Positions 34,088 to 43,644 are shown, numbered from the stretch's first letter. The stretch: 64,000 nucleotides of DNA from Sphingomonas sp. dw_22 (GCF_018449795.1 NZ_JAAVVE010000006.1:1-64000), one strand, 5' to 3'. The notes: generated from the letters alone by a model not told the origin. Numbers and translations are program-made.

Positions 34088-35653
34088 ATGAGGCACTGGC
34101 TGAGCAATTGGGGCCCCCGTCTTCGGCTTCGGCGCGAAGACGACGTGCGGCGCGCCGAGGATCTGGCCGAAGAGCTCAACCTGCTGATCGACGGCGCCGC
34201 CGGCTATGCCATCTACATGCTGGATCCGCAGGGCCGGATATCGATCTGGAACAAGGGCGCCGAGCGGCTGAAGGGCTGGACCGAGAAGGAAGTGGTGGGC
34301 CGCCCTTCCTCGATCTTCTATCCCGCAAGCGCCGTGGCGGCGGGAAAGCCGGAATCCGATCTTGAGCGCGCGCGCGCCGGCGGCAAGCTGGAGGAGGAGG
34401 ATTGGCGCGTCCGCAAGGATGGGTCGGAATTCCTCGCCCATGTCACCACCACGCCGCTCTACGACAAGGCCGGCAAGCTCAAGGGCTATGGCAAGGTCAT
34501 CCGCGACGTGACCGCCCAGCGCGCCGCCGAGCGTCAGCTCAGCGCCAGCGCCGCGCAGTTCCGCTCGATCCTGGCGACGGTGCCCGATCCGATGATCGTC
34601 ATCAACGAGATCGGCGACATCCTCTCCTTCAGCGCCGCCGCCGAGCGCCTGTTCGGCATCACCGAGGCCGAAGTGGTCGGCCGCAATGTCGATATGCTGA
34701 TGCCCTCGCCCGATCGCGAGAATCACGACGCCTATCTCCAGCGCTATCTCGCGACCGGCGAAAAGCGGATCATCGGCCGCGGCCGCACCGTGATCGGCCG
34801 GCGCCGCGACGGCACCACCTTTCCGATGGAGCTGGCGGTGGGCGAGGCCATCACCCAGGGCGAGCGGATGTTCACCGGCTTCATCCGCGATCTGACCGAG
34901 AAGCAGCGCACCGAGGAACGGATCGAGGAACTGCGCTCCGGGCTGGTGCATGCCGCGCGGGTGAGCGCGATGGGGACGATGGCATCGACGCTGGCGCATG
35001 AGCTCAACCAGCCGATCACCGCCGTCACCAATTATGTCCAGGGCGTGCGCAACCTGATGCGCGACCCGGCTCCCGAGGATCTGCCGATGATCCACGAGGC
35101 ACTCGACGAAGCCACCAGCGAGGCGATGCGCGCGGGCGACATCGTCCGGCGGCTGCGCGAGTTCGTCGGCCGCGGCGAAGTCGAGAAGAGCGTCGAGGAT
35201 CTGCCCAACCTGGTCGACGAAGCCTCCAAGCTGGCGCTGATCGGCGCGCGGGAGAGGGGCGTCTCGGTCAGCTTCGATCTCGATCCGCATGCGACTCGCG
35301 TGCTGGTCGACAAGGTGCAGACGCAGCAGGTGCTCATCAACCTGATGCGCAACGCGATCGAGGCGATGTCCGATTCGCCGCAGCGGCACCTTGCGGTTTC
35401 CAGCGCGCGCGAAGGATCGGGCCTTGTCCGCATGACCGTGGCGGATACCGGCCCCGGTGTCGCGCCGGCGATCGCCGAGAATCTGTTTCGCGCCTTCAAC
35501 AGCACGAAGGAATCGGGCATGGGTCTGGGCCTCTCGATCTGTCGCACGATCGTCGAGGCGAATGGCGGGCGCATCTGGATGGAGCCGCGCGAAGGCGGCG
35601 GCTCGCTGTTTCACTTCACCTTGGTCAGTGCGGAACCGGAGACGAACGAATGA
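34088..35653 (+). CDS. fixL: FixL-like haem PAS sensor histidine kinase
   Basis: 521 residues. Two PAS domains (about 30-145 and 152-270) precede a histidine kinase. The second PAS keeps the features of haem-binding FixL: H213 in '[20 protein letters not shown]' aligns with the haem ligand His200 of Bradyrhizobium FixL, and R233, 20 residues on, aligns with the oxygen-sensing Arg220. The phospho-acceptor is H304 in '[15 protein letters not shown]'; N, G1 and G2 boxes are '[12 protein letters not shown]', 'VADTGPGV' and '[13 protein letters not shown]'. No membrane helices are seen, so it is a soluble kinase. It overlaps the FixJ-like gene by four bases. Confidence 0.9.
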   Translation: MRHWLSNWGPRLRLRREDDVRRAEDLAEELNLLIDGAAGYAIYMLDPQGRISIWNKGAERLKGWTEKEVVGRPSSIFYPASAVAAGKPESDLERARAGGKLEEEDWRVRKDGSEFLAHVTTTPLYDKAGKLKGYGKVIRDVTAQRAAERQLSASAAQFRSILATVPDPMIVINEIGDILSFSAAAERLFGITEAEVVGRNVDMLMPSPDRENHDAYLQRYLATGEKRIIGRGRTVIGRRRDGTTFPMELAVGEAITQGERMFTGFIRDLTEKQRTEERIEELRSGLVHAARVSAMGTMASTLAHELNQPITAVTNYVQGVRNLMRDPAPEDLPMIHEALDEATSEAMRAGDIVRRLREFVGRGEVEKSVEDLPNLVDEASKLALIGARERGVSVSFDLDPHATRVLVDKVQTQQVLINLMRNAIEAMSDSPQRHLAVSSAREGSGLVRMTVADTGPGVAPAIAENLFRAFNSTKESGMGLGLSICRTIVEANGGRIWMEPREGGGSLFHFTLVSAEPETNE

Positions 35654-36294
35654 CGCAGGCGCGGCTCATCCATATCATCGACGACGAGGACAGCGTCCGC
35701 CGTTCGGCGGGCTTCATGCTCAAGACCTCGGGCTTCGCCGTGCAGAGCTGGGCCTCGGGCATCGCCTTCCTCAAGGAAGTGCGCCATCTCGATGCCGGCT
35801 GCATCCTGCTCGACGTGCGCATGCCCGAGATGGATGGGTTGGCGGTGCAGCAGGCGCTGCTCGATCGCGGCGTGACGATGCCGGTGATCGTGTTGACGGG
35901 CCATGGCGACGTGACGATCGCAGTCAAGGCGATGAAGGCGGGTGCGGTCGATTTCATCGAGAAGCCCTTCGCCAACGACGTGCTGCTCGCGGCGATCGAG
36001 GCGGCGTTCGCCCGGCTCGACGCGGCGGAAGACAGCGTGGGCCGCGCATCGGAGGCGGAAGTGGTGGTCGCCGGCCTCACCGCGCGCGAGCGCGAGGTGC
36101 TGGAGGGGTTGGCGCAGGGCTATCCCAACAAGACGATCGCCTATGATCTGGGCATCTCGCCGCGCACCGTGGAGGTCCACCGCGCCAATGTGATGACCAA
36201 GCTCGGCGCGCGCAGCCTGTCCGACGCGCTCCGCATCGCCTTTTCGGCGGGCATGGGCGGCGACAACGCCTGGCCGCCGCAACCGCAGGACTGA
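35650..36294 (+). CDS. fixJ: FixJ-like response regulator (receiver plus LuxR HTH)
   Basis: 214 residues. The receiver domain (about 5-120) has phospho-acceptor D55 in '[13 protein letters not shown]', a Thr in '[10 protein letters not shown]' and Lys105 in '[10 protein letters not shown]'. A GerE/LuxR-type helix-turn-helix follows (about 145-200) with '[15 protein letters not shown]' and '[20 protein letters not shown]'. It is the partner of the FixL-like kinase with which it overlaps. Its targets are not evident; no fixK or cytochrome oxidase genes lie in the window. Confidence 0.92.
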   Translation: MTQARLIHIIDDEDSVRRSAGFMLKTSGFAVQSWASGIAFLKEVRHLDAGCILLDVRMPEMDGLAVQQALLDRGVTMPVIVLTGHGDVTIAVKAMKAGAVDFIEKPFANDVLLAAIEAAFARLDAAEDSVGRASEAEVVVAGLTAREREVLEGLAQGYPNKTIAYDLGISPRTVEVHRANVMTKLGARSLSDALRIAFSAGMGGDNAWPPQPQD

Positions 36295-36365
36295 CGCGGC
36301 TTGGGGCGGCGCCCGGCGCTTGCAGGGCTGGAGGATCGCCTAGCGAAGCGCGGCTGACTATGGCG

Positions 36366-38690
36366 CTAGAATGCCCGGATCGCGCGGACCCGGCGCGGGA
36401 AATCCTTGTCGTCGCCGTGCAGCCGGCCATTGTCGGCGAAGTCGATATGCGCGGCCATGTCCGCATCGTGCTGCGATGATGCCCAATATTCGCAATTGTC
36501 CGTGGCACCGCCCAGGTGGAAGGCGCCGATGCCGGTGGCGCACAGTGCCGTGTACATTTCGGCGAGTTCGTCGCGCGACGGGAGGAACCAGCCGCCGACC
36601 CCATTGAGGCGGAATGCCGTGCAGAGCTGGGCCGCACCCGTAGACTCGGCGCAGCCCGCCAGCATTTCCGCAGTGTTCTGCCGCCCGGTGCCGATCGCCA
36701 GGCCGCGCGCGCCGGGGATCTCGTGGCGGAAGCATCCCCATTTCGCGCCCATGCTCTGGTCGAACGGCGCGGCTTCGAGATAGCGCCAGCCGTCCCTGGC
36801 CGCATCGGGGTTGCGATAGAAGATCAGCCCGCCTGCGGGGCCTGTGTCGCCGACCTGATAGTCGTCGGCCAGCAGCCAGCCGGTCATCTCGCCAACCCCG
36901 CGATTGGCCCAGAGGTGATAGGGAATCAGCGTGAGCGGCGCGATCTTGCCCGATGGATCGGCGGCGTGGCGCGCCACGGTGTCGATCACCACCGCGCCGC
37001 CAAGGAGTCGCTTGTCGAGGCGCGGCGCGAGCGCTGCATCGGGTGCCACGACGAGATCGAGCGCGGCATGGCCTGGCGCGTCGGGCCATTCGGCACAATA
37101 TGCGATCGGACCGCGGGTGATCGCGACGCGCCGGCGATCGTCCTTGACCCGCACATCGGCGACGACGCGGCGCGCATCCATCGGGAAATCGATCTCGATA
37201 GTGTCGCCATCGCGCCAGTCGCGGCGTAGCGTCACATAGCCGAGAGGGTCGGGTGTGGCGGACACGGGCCTGCCATTCACGGCGATCGCCACCGGTGCGC
37301 CGACGGTGCCGGCAAAGGCATAGAGACCACCGGGCGAGACTTCGCCACGCGCCCAGCCGGGAATGCGCAACCGGATCGCTCCGCTCGCCGCGCCCGTGAC
37401 GGTGATCCGGGTTCTGCCGCTCCAGGGCAGACCGCTCTCGATGGCCAGCTTCAGCGTTTCGCCCGCCAGGTCGAACGCCGCCGTGCTGGAGACATAGAGG
37501 TTCACGTGGATCGCGCCGGCGTTGTCCTGGGCGTAGATCAATCCCGGCATCGACGCGAGGAAGCGCACCAGATTGGGCGGGCAGCATTCGAGCGCGGCAT
37601 GCTGCCATCGCGCGTCGCGGCCGTCGCCGGCGCTGGCGAGGCGGTTGACGTAGAAGAAATGGTCCCCCGATTGCGACACGCCGGAGACGGCATTGTTGTA
37701 CATGCCGCGCTCCATCACGTCGATGTAGCGCCCGTCGCCGGTCGCCAGGAACAGGCGGTGGTTGAGGGTCTGCCACATCAGCACCGCGCAGGTTTCGGAA
37801 TAGGCGGCGAGATTGGGCAGCTGCCAGGGCGCGCCGAAGCCTTCGTTGCCGGTCGCGCCGACTCCGCCGGTGAAATAGAGCTTGGTGGTCGCGACGTCGT
37901 TCCACATCGCCTGCGCCGCGTCGAAATAACGCCGGTCGCCCGAATATACGCCATATTCGACCATCGACAGCATCAGCGTGACGCCGTTCACGGCATGGCC
38001 CACCGCCTCGCGCTGCTCGACCACGGGCGCATGCGACTGGGTATGGCGGCTGCGGCCCGGCGAATCCGCCCGGCCGCGCGCGTCGAGATAATGTTTCGCG
38101 AGCGCCAGATGGCGAGGATCGCGCGTTACGCGATACAGATGGAGACAGCTCAGCGCGTGCCGCTCGCCGCCGGGAAAGGGCGGGTCGCTTTCGCGAAACT
38201 GGCGGTCGAGCGCGTCGGCGGCGGGCAGCGTCTTGTCGATCAGCCGGCGGTCGCCCAGCGTGGTATATAGCGCGGCGCCCAGCTCGAACTGGCGGTTCTC
38301 GCCGCCCGCGCCCGGAGTCGCCAGCATCGCCGCGACGCACCGCTCGACATAGGGTTTCAGGCCCAGATCCTCGCGCGTCTTCGCGGTGTAGATCGCCGCC
38401 TCCAGCACGCCGCCGTTCAGCCGCTCGGCGACGTCGCCGAGCTTGGCGATCTCGAAGGGGATGGTGACCTCGGCGTTGCGCGCGACCTTGGGTGCCCAGA
38501 AATCGTCCTTGAGCGCTACTTCCCAGAAGGGCTTGGTGCGCAGCGGGAAGTCCCGCCCGGTGGGAAAGGCGGCGCTTGCCGCGGCGGGCGCGGGCGCCTT
38601 GCCCTCCGCCCGCGCGGCCAGGGCAAGGCCGCCGATCGCGCCGGGTGCCGCAGCCAGGAACTGGCGCCGTTGCAGCTTGGGTGACGTCAT
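36366..38690 (-). CDS. GH127-type beta-L-arabinofuranosidase with C-terminal DUF1566-like domain
   Basis: 774 residues. A Tat-type leader ('LQRRQFLAAAPGAIGGLALA') suggests folded export. The body matches glycoside hydrolase family 127 (DUF1680). The catalytic cysteine and zinc set of HypBA1 (E-x-C and C-C) is preserved as E299-T-C301 in 'AAYSETCAVLMWQ' and C369-C370 in 'ALECCPPNLVRFLAS'. GH127 enzymes release beta-L-arabinofuranose, notably from arabinosylated hydroxyproline. The last 150 residues form a DUF1566/Lcl-like domain ('VGDTGPAGGLIFY', 'GGWFLPSRDELAEMYTAL', 'CEYWASSQHD', 'RRVRAIRAF'), an uncommon fusion, perhaps for binding. ATG 38690 is chosen because it starts the Tat signal. Confidence 0.85.
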   Translation of the reverse strand: MTSPKLQRRQFLAAAPGAIGGLALAARAEGKAPAPAAASAAFPTGRDFPLRTKPFWEVALKDDFWAPKVARNAEVTIPFEIAKLGDVAERLNGGVLEAAIYTAKTREDLGLKPYVERCVAAMLATPGAGGENRQFELGAALYTTLGDRRLIDKTLPAADALDRQFRESDPPFPGGERHALSCLHLYRVTRDPRHLALAKHYLDARGRADSPGRSRHTQSHAPVVEQREAVGHAVNGVTLMLSMVEYGVYSGDRRYFDAAQAMWNDVATTKLYFTGGVGATGNEGFGAPWQLPNLAAYSETCAVLMWQTLNHRLFLATGDGRYIDVMERGMYNNAVSGVSQSGDHFFYVNRLASAGDGRDARWQHAALECCPPNLVRFLASMPGLIYAQDNAGAIHVNLYVSSTAAFDLAGETLKLAIESGLPWSGRTRITVTGAASGAIRLRIPGWARGEVSPGGLYAFAGTVGAPVAIAVNGRPVSATPDPLGYVTLRRDWRDGDTIEIDFPMDARRVVADVRVKDDRRRVAITRGPIAYCAEWPDAPGHAALDLVVAPDAALAPRLDKRLLGGAVVIDTVARHAADPSGKIAPLTLIPYHLWANRGVGEMTGWLLADDYQVGDTGPAGGLIFYRNPDAARDGWRYLEAAPFDQSMGAKWGCFRHEIPGARGLAIGTGRQNTAEMLAGCAESTGAAQLCTAFRLNGVGGWFLPSRDELAEMYTALCATGIGAFHLGGATDNCEYWASSQHDADMAAHIDFADNGRLHGDDKDFPRRVRAIRAF

Positions 38691-38730
38691 CGCGGCTCTC
38701 CGTGGTTCGACTATTCTCGTGCGGGGGCTC

Positions 38731-38910
38731 TCAGCCGCGCGCGCCATGTGCCATCTCGGCGTTGCGCGGGACGGCGGTCACCGTGGTCGATTCCCCGCGC
38801 TCCCGCCTCAGCCAGCCGGCGAGCAGCGCGCCGCCCATATTGCCGACACCGGCGGGGAGGATCGTCTCCCCGCCGGTGTCGGACGCATCGCCGCTATCGC
38901 CTGGCCGCAT
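38731..38910 (-). pseudogene. Possible remnant ORF (59 aa) between S9 peptidase and GH127
   Basis: A minus-strand frame from ATG 38910 to TGA 38731 includes 'GVGNMGGALLAGWLRRERGE'. 'GNMGGALLAGWL' recalls the N-terminal nucleotide loop of pyrroline-5-carboxylate reductase, or alternatively the end of a membrane helix of a transporter followed by positive charges. The frame runs through a perfect hairpin (38845-38880). I treat it as a possible gene relic; it may equally be chance in this GC-rich sequence. Confidence 0.22.
38845..38880 (-). terminator. Perfect 15-bp hairpin downstream of the S9 peptidase
   Basis: GACACCGGCGGGGAG (38845-38859) and its exact complement CTCCCCGCCGGTGTC (38866-38880) enclose six bases. 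It lies about 50 bases past the stop of the S9 peptidase and before the GH127 gene on the same strand. No T run follows, so it may be a processing or partial termination site rather than a full stop. Confidence 0.6.
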
Positions 38911-38931
38911 GCCGGTCCCGGACTGCGGCGT

Positions 38932-41034
38932 TCAGGGCTTCACCGCCGCGAAATGCCTGGCGTACCAGGCGATCGAGCGGTCGAGGAAATCGGCGATATG
39001 CTGGGTCTCGCGCATGCCATGCCCTTCGCGCGGATAGCGCAGCATGATCGCCTCGACGCCGACATCGTGGAGCGCCGTGAAATATTGCTCGTCTTCGGCC
39101 GGGTTCACCAGCAGATCGGCATCGCCATGGCTGAGCATGATCGGCGTCTTCACCTTGTCGACGAAGCGGATCGCCGATCGGCCCCACAGCATGTCGTTGA
39201 TGCCGTCCTCATGCGGCTTGCCGAAATATTCCTGCTGCAGATAATCGTGATAGACCGACATGTAGTTGTGGCTGACCAGGTTCGAGATGCCGGCCCAGGG
39301 GATCGCCGCCTTGAACCGCGTCGTCTGGGTGATCAGCCAGTCGGTGAGCTGCCCGCCATAGCTGGCGCCCTCCACGCCCAGCCGGTCGGCGTCGATCCAT
39401 GGATATTTCGCGATCGCCGCATCGAGCCCGGCGAGCACGTCGCGGCCCTCGCCGCCGTCCTGGTCGCGCGCGATCAGATTGGCGAAGCTCTGGCCGTATC
39501 CGGTCGAGCCGCGATAATTGACCATCAGCGAGGCATAGCCCTTGGCCGCCAGCGCCTGGTTCTTGAACGCGAAGGCCGGGCTCTGCTGGCCGTGCGGGCC
39601 GCCATGGATCACCACGATCAGCGGGTATCTGCCCTTGGCCTTGGGATCATAGCCGATCGGCATGGTCAGGAACGCCTCGACGTCGCGATCATCGAAGGTC
39701 TTGAAGGTGAAGGCCTCGACCTGGGCGATCTTCTTCCTGCCCAGCAGTTCGGCGTTGAGGCTGGTGAGCGGCCTGGGCGTGGCGCTGCCGCGGAACGCAT
39801 AGAGTTCCGGCAGGTCGCCGGGCGTCGCCATCGCCGCGATCACTTCGCCGCTGGGCGCCACCGCGAAGGTGCCGACCGAGGCGCGCATCGCCGGCGGCGG
39901 GCCGATCCGCTCGGGCGTGCCGCCCTGCCAGGGCAGGCGGTACAGACCGACGCTGCCGCGCGCCTGGACGGTGAAATACAGCCATTTGCCGTCGGGCGAC
40001 CAGGTCGGCCGGCTCTGGGTGCTGTCGATGACCAGCCCGACTTCCTTGGCGGTGCCGCTCGCGACGTCGAGCGTCCAGGCGTGCGGCTCCTCCATATTGC
40101 TTTCGGACGAGGTGAATTTCCGCTTGAGCCCCGAATAGGCGATCGTCCTGCCGTCGGGCGACCAGGTCGGCGCCCATTCGATGCCCTTGGTCTTCGTGAT
40201 CTGCTGCACGGCCTTGGTCGCCACGTCGATCGTGAAGATGTCGGCATTGTAGGTGAGGTCCGGATCGGCCTCATGGTTCGACACGAACAGCAGCTTCCGG
40301 CCGTCGGGCGCCCAGTCGGGCGAATGCTCGTAATAGTCGCCGTCGGTCAGCTGGGTCACCTTGCCGCTGGCGACATCGGCGACGAACAGATGGAGATGCT
40401 TGTTGTCGTTGAACCGGTCGGGGAAACCGCGCGCCGGGCGATACCAATAGCGGGTGATCACGATCGGATCGGCTTCCATCTCCGGCTCGGTCGAGGGGGT
40501 GGCGGAGACGAAGGCGACGCGCGTGCCGTCGGGCGACCAGGCATAGCGCTCGCCCATGCGCGGCAGCGGATGATTGGTGTCGTCGATCGGCGCGAGCTTG
40601 TGGGCGCCGGAGCCGTCGGCATTGGCGATCACCAGCCCGCCATCGCCGCGATAGACCACCCTGGTCCCATCGGGCGAGAAGCGCGGGCCGCCGCCCTCGA
40701 CGCCCTCGGCGCTGCCCCAGGGCCTGGTGGCGCCGCTCGCCACGTCGAGCGTCCAGATGCGGGTATAGGGCGCGCCGATGCGATCGGCATATTGCACGGT
40801 GAACAGCGCCTGCCGGCCGCTCGGCGCGATCTGCGGATCGGCGGCCGAGCGCAGATGGAACAGGTCGGCGCTGGCCAGGCCCTCGGCAGTGCTGGGCGGC
40901 GGCACCTGCTGCGCGGGCGGCTGCGACACGGCCGGCTTTTGCTGGGCCAATGCCGGGGCGGCGGTGCCGATGGTCATGGCCGCCACCGCGAGCGTGGCCA
41001 GCAACCTTGCCCTGCGTCCTGTTGCGATCGTCAT
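38932..41034 (-). CDS. Secreted S9C-type prolyl-oligopeptidase-family peptidase
   Basis: 700 residues. The signal peptide ends '...GTAAPALAQ'. The N-terminal half is a beta-propeller with repeated WD40-like/PD40 units ('WSPDGKWLYF', 'FSPDGTRVVY', 'WAPDGRKLLF'). The C-terminal alpha/beta-hydrolase domain has Ser in 'GVEGASYGGQLTDW', Asp in 'LSHGDADLLVNP' and His in 'YPREGHGMRETQ'. It is an acylaminoacyl- or dipeptidyl-peptidase type enzyme acting on short peptides. The start is ATG 41034 or the adjoining GTG 41037, with GGGAGGG upstream. It diverges from the DUF885 gene across a GTATAC-type operator. Confidence 0.92.
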   Translation of the reverse strand: MTIATGRRARLLATLAVAAMTIGTAAPALAQQKPAVSQPPAQQVPPPSTAEGLASADLFHLRSAADPQIAPSGRQALFTVQYADRIGAPYTRIWTLDVASGATRPWGSAEGVEGGGPRFSPDGTRVVYRGDGGLVIANADGSGAHKLAPIDDTNHPLPRMGERYAWSPDGTRVAFVSATPSTEPEMEADPIVITRYWYRPARGFPDRFNDNKHLHLFVADVASGKVTQLTDGDYYEHSPDWAPDGRKLLFVSNHEADPDLTYNADIFTIDVATKAVQQITKTKGIEWAPTWSPDGRTIAYSGLKRKFTSSESNMEEPHAWTLDVASGTAKEVGLVIDSTQSRPTWSPDGKWLYFTVQARGSVGLYRLPWQGGTPERIGPPPAMRASVGTFAVAPSGEVIAAMATPGDLPELYAFRGSATPRPLTSLNAELLGRKKIAQVEAFTFKTFDDRDVEAFLTMPIGYDPKAKGRYPLIVVIHGGPHGQQSPAFAFKNQALAAKGYASLMVNYRGSTGYGQSFANLIARDQDGGEGRDVLAGLDAAIAKYPWIDADRLGVEGASYGGQLTDWLITQTTRFKAAIPWAGISNLVSHNYMSVYHDYLQQEYFGKPHEDGINDMLWGRSAIRFVDKVKTPIMLSHGDADLLVNPAEDEQYFTALHDVGVEAIMLRYPREGHGMRETQHIADFLDRSIAWYARHFAAVKP

Positions 41035-41079
41035 CACGAACCCTCCCTTTCGTTTGCGATTTCACTTCTCGACTCGAAC

Positions 41080-41093
41080 GTATACGGTATATG
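41080..41093. promoter_or_regulatory. Candidate GntR operator, site 1 (S9C/DUF885 intergenic)
   Basis: GTATACGGTATATG, containing the inverted repeat TATAC-G-GTATA. It lies between two divergent peptidase genes, 29 bases from the DUF885 ATG. The first 13 bases are identical to site 3 at 53611, and a one-mismatch form lies at 50022-50035. The likely binder is the FCD/GntR protein encoded at 42994. Confidence 0.6.
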
Positions 41094-41122
41094 AAACAAG
41101 AAACCTAGAGGGGCGCGACACG

Positions 41123-42901
41123 ATGGCGAAGGCGGTTCTGGCTCTGGCATTGCTGGCGGGCGCGCCTATTCCGGCGCCGGCCCTGGCGCAGCCGGTCGCG
41201 GAGTCCGCGGCTGAGACCGCCGCCGATGCCCGGTTCCGCGCCCTCTACACCCGCGAATGGGAGTGGCGCCGGCGCGAGATCGGGATCGAGGACGAGGATG
41301 ATTCGAACCTGCCGATCCGCTCCAGCCTGCCCGACGTCTCCGCCGCCACCCAGGCGAAGCGGCTCGCCTATCTGGAGCAGGTGGAGGCCGCGCTCGACGG
41401 CATCCGGGTCGCCGGCCTGTCGCCCAAGGCGCAGGTCGATTATGCCGTCTATCATGCCCAGATCGACGCGCTGGTCGCGCGCTGGAAGTTTCGCGACTGG
41501 GAAAAGCCGGTCGGCTCGTCGGGCGGCTTCTGGAACGGCGCGGCACGCGATGCGCGGCGCCCCTTCCGCACCGAGCAGGACTATCTGAACTTCCTGTCGC
41601 TGATGCGCGACGTGCCGCGCTATTTCGATGAGCAGGTCGCGAACATGCGGGCGGGGCTGGCGCGCGGCTTCACCGCGCCCAGGGTGACGCTGGCCGGCCG
41701 CGACAAGCCGCTCGCGGCGATCGCCGACGCGGCATCGCCCGAGGCGACGCCGTTCTACGCGCCGTTCAGGGAGATGCCGGCGAGCATCCCCGCCGCGCGC
41801 CAGGCCGCGCTGCGCGCCCAGGCCGTGGCGCTGATCCGCGACGCGGTGATCCCGGCGCACCGCAAGGTGCTGACCTTCTTCCGCGACGTCTATGTCCCCG
41901 GCGCGCGCGAGACGCTGGCGGCCGAGGCGCTGCCCGACGGCAAGGCCTATTACCGCTCGAAGATCCGCGAGTTCGTGACGCTCGACCTGGCACCTGACGC
42001 GATCCACCAGATCGGCCTCAAGGAAGTCGCGAAGATCCAGGCCGAGATGGTCGCGACGATGCGGGCGACCGGCTTCACCGGCGATCTCCACGCCTTTTTC
42101 GATTTCCTGCGCACCGATCCGCGCTTCTATCCGACCAGCGAGGAACAGCTGCTGCGCGAGGCTGCGTGGATCGCCAAGCGCTTCGATGCCAAGGCCGATC
42201 TATGGTTCGGCCGCATGCCGCGGCGGCGCTTCGGCATCACCCCGATGCCGGCGGCGACCGCGCCCTTCTCCACCTATGCGCTCGGCGGCCCCGGCTATTT
42301 TCTGCTCAACACCTATAACCTGCCGCAGCGGCCGCTATATGTGCTGACCGCGCTGACGCTCCATGAGTCCGCGCCGGGCCACGGCTTCCAGATGCCGCTC
42401 GCCGAGGAGAATGCCGACCAGCCCGATTTCCGCCGGAAGGTCTATATGTCCGCCTATGGCGAGGGCTGGGGGCTCTATTGCGAAAGGCTCGGCGTGGAGA
42501 TGGGCATGTACCAGACGCCCTATGATCTGTTCGGCATGCTCAACTATCAGATATGGCGCGCGGTCCGGCTGGTGGTCGATACCGGCATCCACGCCAGGGG
42601 CTGGAGCCGCGACCAGGCGATCCGGTACATGAAGGACAATACGTCCCTGACCGATCAGGAAATCACCACCGAAGTAGATCGGTACATCGCCGGGCCGGGA
42701 CAGGCGCTTTCCTATTATCTTGGCGAGATGGCGATAGTCGAAGGGCGAGCCAAAGCGGAAAAGTCGCTTGGCGCGAAATTCGACATCCGCAACTTTCACG
42801 ATATGGTACTTGAACTGGGGTCAGTCCCGCTTCCCGTGCTTTCCACGCAGATCGAGCATTTTATTGCCGAAGGCGGCAAGAACCCCAAGCCGAACCTTTG
42901 A
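41123..42901 (+). CDS. Secreted DUF885 zinc metallopeptidase-like protein
   Basis: 592 residues. An N-terminal signal peptide is present ('LALALLAGAPIPAPALAQ'). The zinc-peptidase hallmark of the DUF885 family is intact: 'TLTLHESAPGHGFQMPL' (HExxxGHxxQ) and the downstream Glu-bearing 'GEGWGLYCERLGVEMGMYQ'. The family includes broad dipeptidases/oligopeptidases. ATG 41123 begins the signal peptide; the longer open frame to 40778 is antisense to the S9 gene. It is transcribed divergently from S9C and followed by the gntR regulator. Confidence 0.85.
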   Translation: MAKAVLALALLAGAPIPAPALAQPVAESAAETAADARFRALYTREWEWRRREIGIEDEDDSNLPIRSSLPDVSAATQAKRLAYLEQVEAALDGIRVAGLSPKAQVDYAVYHAQIDALVARWKFRDWEKPVGSSGGFWNGAARDARRPFRTEQDYLNFLSLMRDVPRYFDEQVANMRAGLARGFTAPRVTLAGRDKPLAAIADAASPEATPFYAPFREMPASIPAARQAALRAQAVALIRDAVIPAHRKVLTFFRDVYVPGARETLAAEALPDGKAYYRSKIREFVTLDLAPDAIHQIGLKEVAKIQAEMVATMRATGFTGDLHAFFDFLRTDPRFYPTSEEQLLREAAWIAKRFDAKADLWFGRMPRRRFGITPMPAATAPFSTYALGGPGYFLLNTYNLPQRPLYVLTALTLHESAPGHGFQMPLAEENADQPDFRRKVYMSAYGEGWGLYCERLGVEMGMYQTPYDLFGMLNYQIWRAVRLVVDTGIHARGWSRDQAIRYMKDNTSLTDQEITTEVDRYIAGPGQALSYYLGEMAIVEGRAKAEKSLGAKFDIRNFHDMVLELGSVPLPVLSTQIEHFIAEGGKNPKPNL

Positions 42902-42933
42902 ATGGATTTGAGGCCAAGCATATTGCACGGATC

Positions 42934-42950
42934 CTGTAGATTTTATACAG
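42934..42950 (+). promoter_or_regulatory. Possible autoregulatory inverted repeat upstream of gntR
   Basis: CTGTA-N7-TACAG (42934-42950) lies 43 bases before the gntR ATG. The half-site TATAC recalls the GTATAC operators in this locus, but the overall match is weak, so autoregulation is a suggestion only. Confidence 0.3.
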
Positions 42951-42993
42951 TTTGACTGCCCGCATCAGAACACAATCATAAAGAGAAGAACTC

Positions 42994-43644
42994 ATGAGCC
43001 TTGTCATCCGCACGCTGTCCGATCAGCTGGTGAGCTTGGTCCGCGACCGCATTCTTTCCGGCAAGGTTCTGCCCAACAGCCCGATACGCCAGGACGCGTT
43101 GGCCGGGGAGCTCGGCATCTCGAAGATTCCGCTGCGCGAGGCGCTGGCGCGGCTGGAGGAGGAAGGGCTGGTCCAGAGCCAGGCCAATCGCGGCTTCTTC
43201 GTTCGCGAACTAAGCGCCGCGGAGGCGGAGGAGGTCTATGCCCTCCGTCTCAAGCTGGAGCCCGATGCCATAACGATGGCCGCGGAGCATGCGACCGCCG
43301 CCGATCACCAGGCGGCGACCGATACGCTGGCGACGCTCTATCAGGTCACCGATGCCGGTGGGGAAGGCGTCGGCGCGTTCAACCGCGCGTTCCACCTGGC
43401 ATTGCTGCGGCCGAGCGGACAGGTCATCACGGTCAACTTCCTAGAGCGGCTGCACGTCCTGTCCGAACGTTATGTGCGCAAGCATCTCGAGCCGATGGGC
43501 CGCGACGAGCGTGCGAACGAGGAGCACCGCCAGATGCTCGACGCCTGGCTGAACAAGGATCTCGGCACGCTGCATGATCTCACCGCGGCGCATATCCAGA
43601 AGACGCTGGACGACCTGAACCATCAGCTGGCCGCCGCCGAATAG
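42994..43644 (+). CDS. GntR-family transcription regulator (FadR/FCD subfamily)
   Basis: 216 residues. The winged helix (about 5-70) shows 'LVRDRILSGKVLPNSPI', 'LAGELGISKIPLREALARLE' and 'GLVQSQANRGFFV'. The C-terminal helical FCD ligand domain (about 75-205) has 'NRAFHLALLRP', 'NEEHRQMLDAW' and 'AAHIQKTLDDL', giving the three His of the metal site; the usual first Asp is Asn here. FCD regulators typically respond to small carboxylates, so a hydroxyproline- or proline-derived ligand is plausible. It is centrally placed and the only regulator in the catabolic locus. Target sites are proposed at 41080, 50022 and 53611. Confidence 0.9.
   Translation: MSLVIRTLSDQLVSLVRDRILSGKVLPNSPIRQDALAGELGISKIPLREALARLEEEGLVQSQANRGFFVRELSAAEAEEVYALRLKLEPDAITMAAEHATAADHQAATDTLATLYQVTDAGGEGVGAFNRAFHLALLRPSGQVITVNFLERLHVLSERYVRKHLEPMGRDERANEEHRQMLDAWLNKDLGTLHDLTAAHIQKTLDDLNHQLAAAE

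Noticed and set aside
38443..41094. 883-codon plus-strand frame across the S9 peptidase and end of the GH127 gene
   Set aside because: Entirely antisense to two recognised genes, with low-complexity Arg/Gly/Asp-rich translation.
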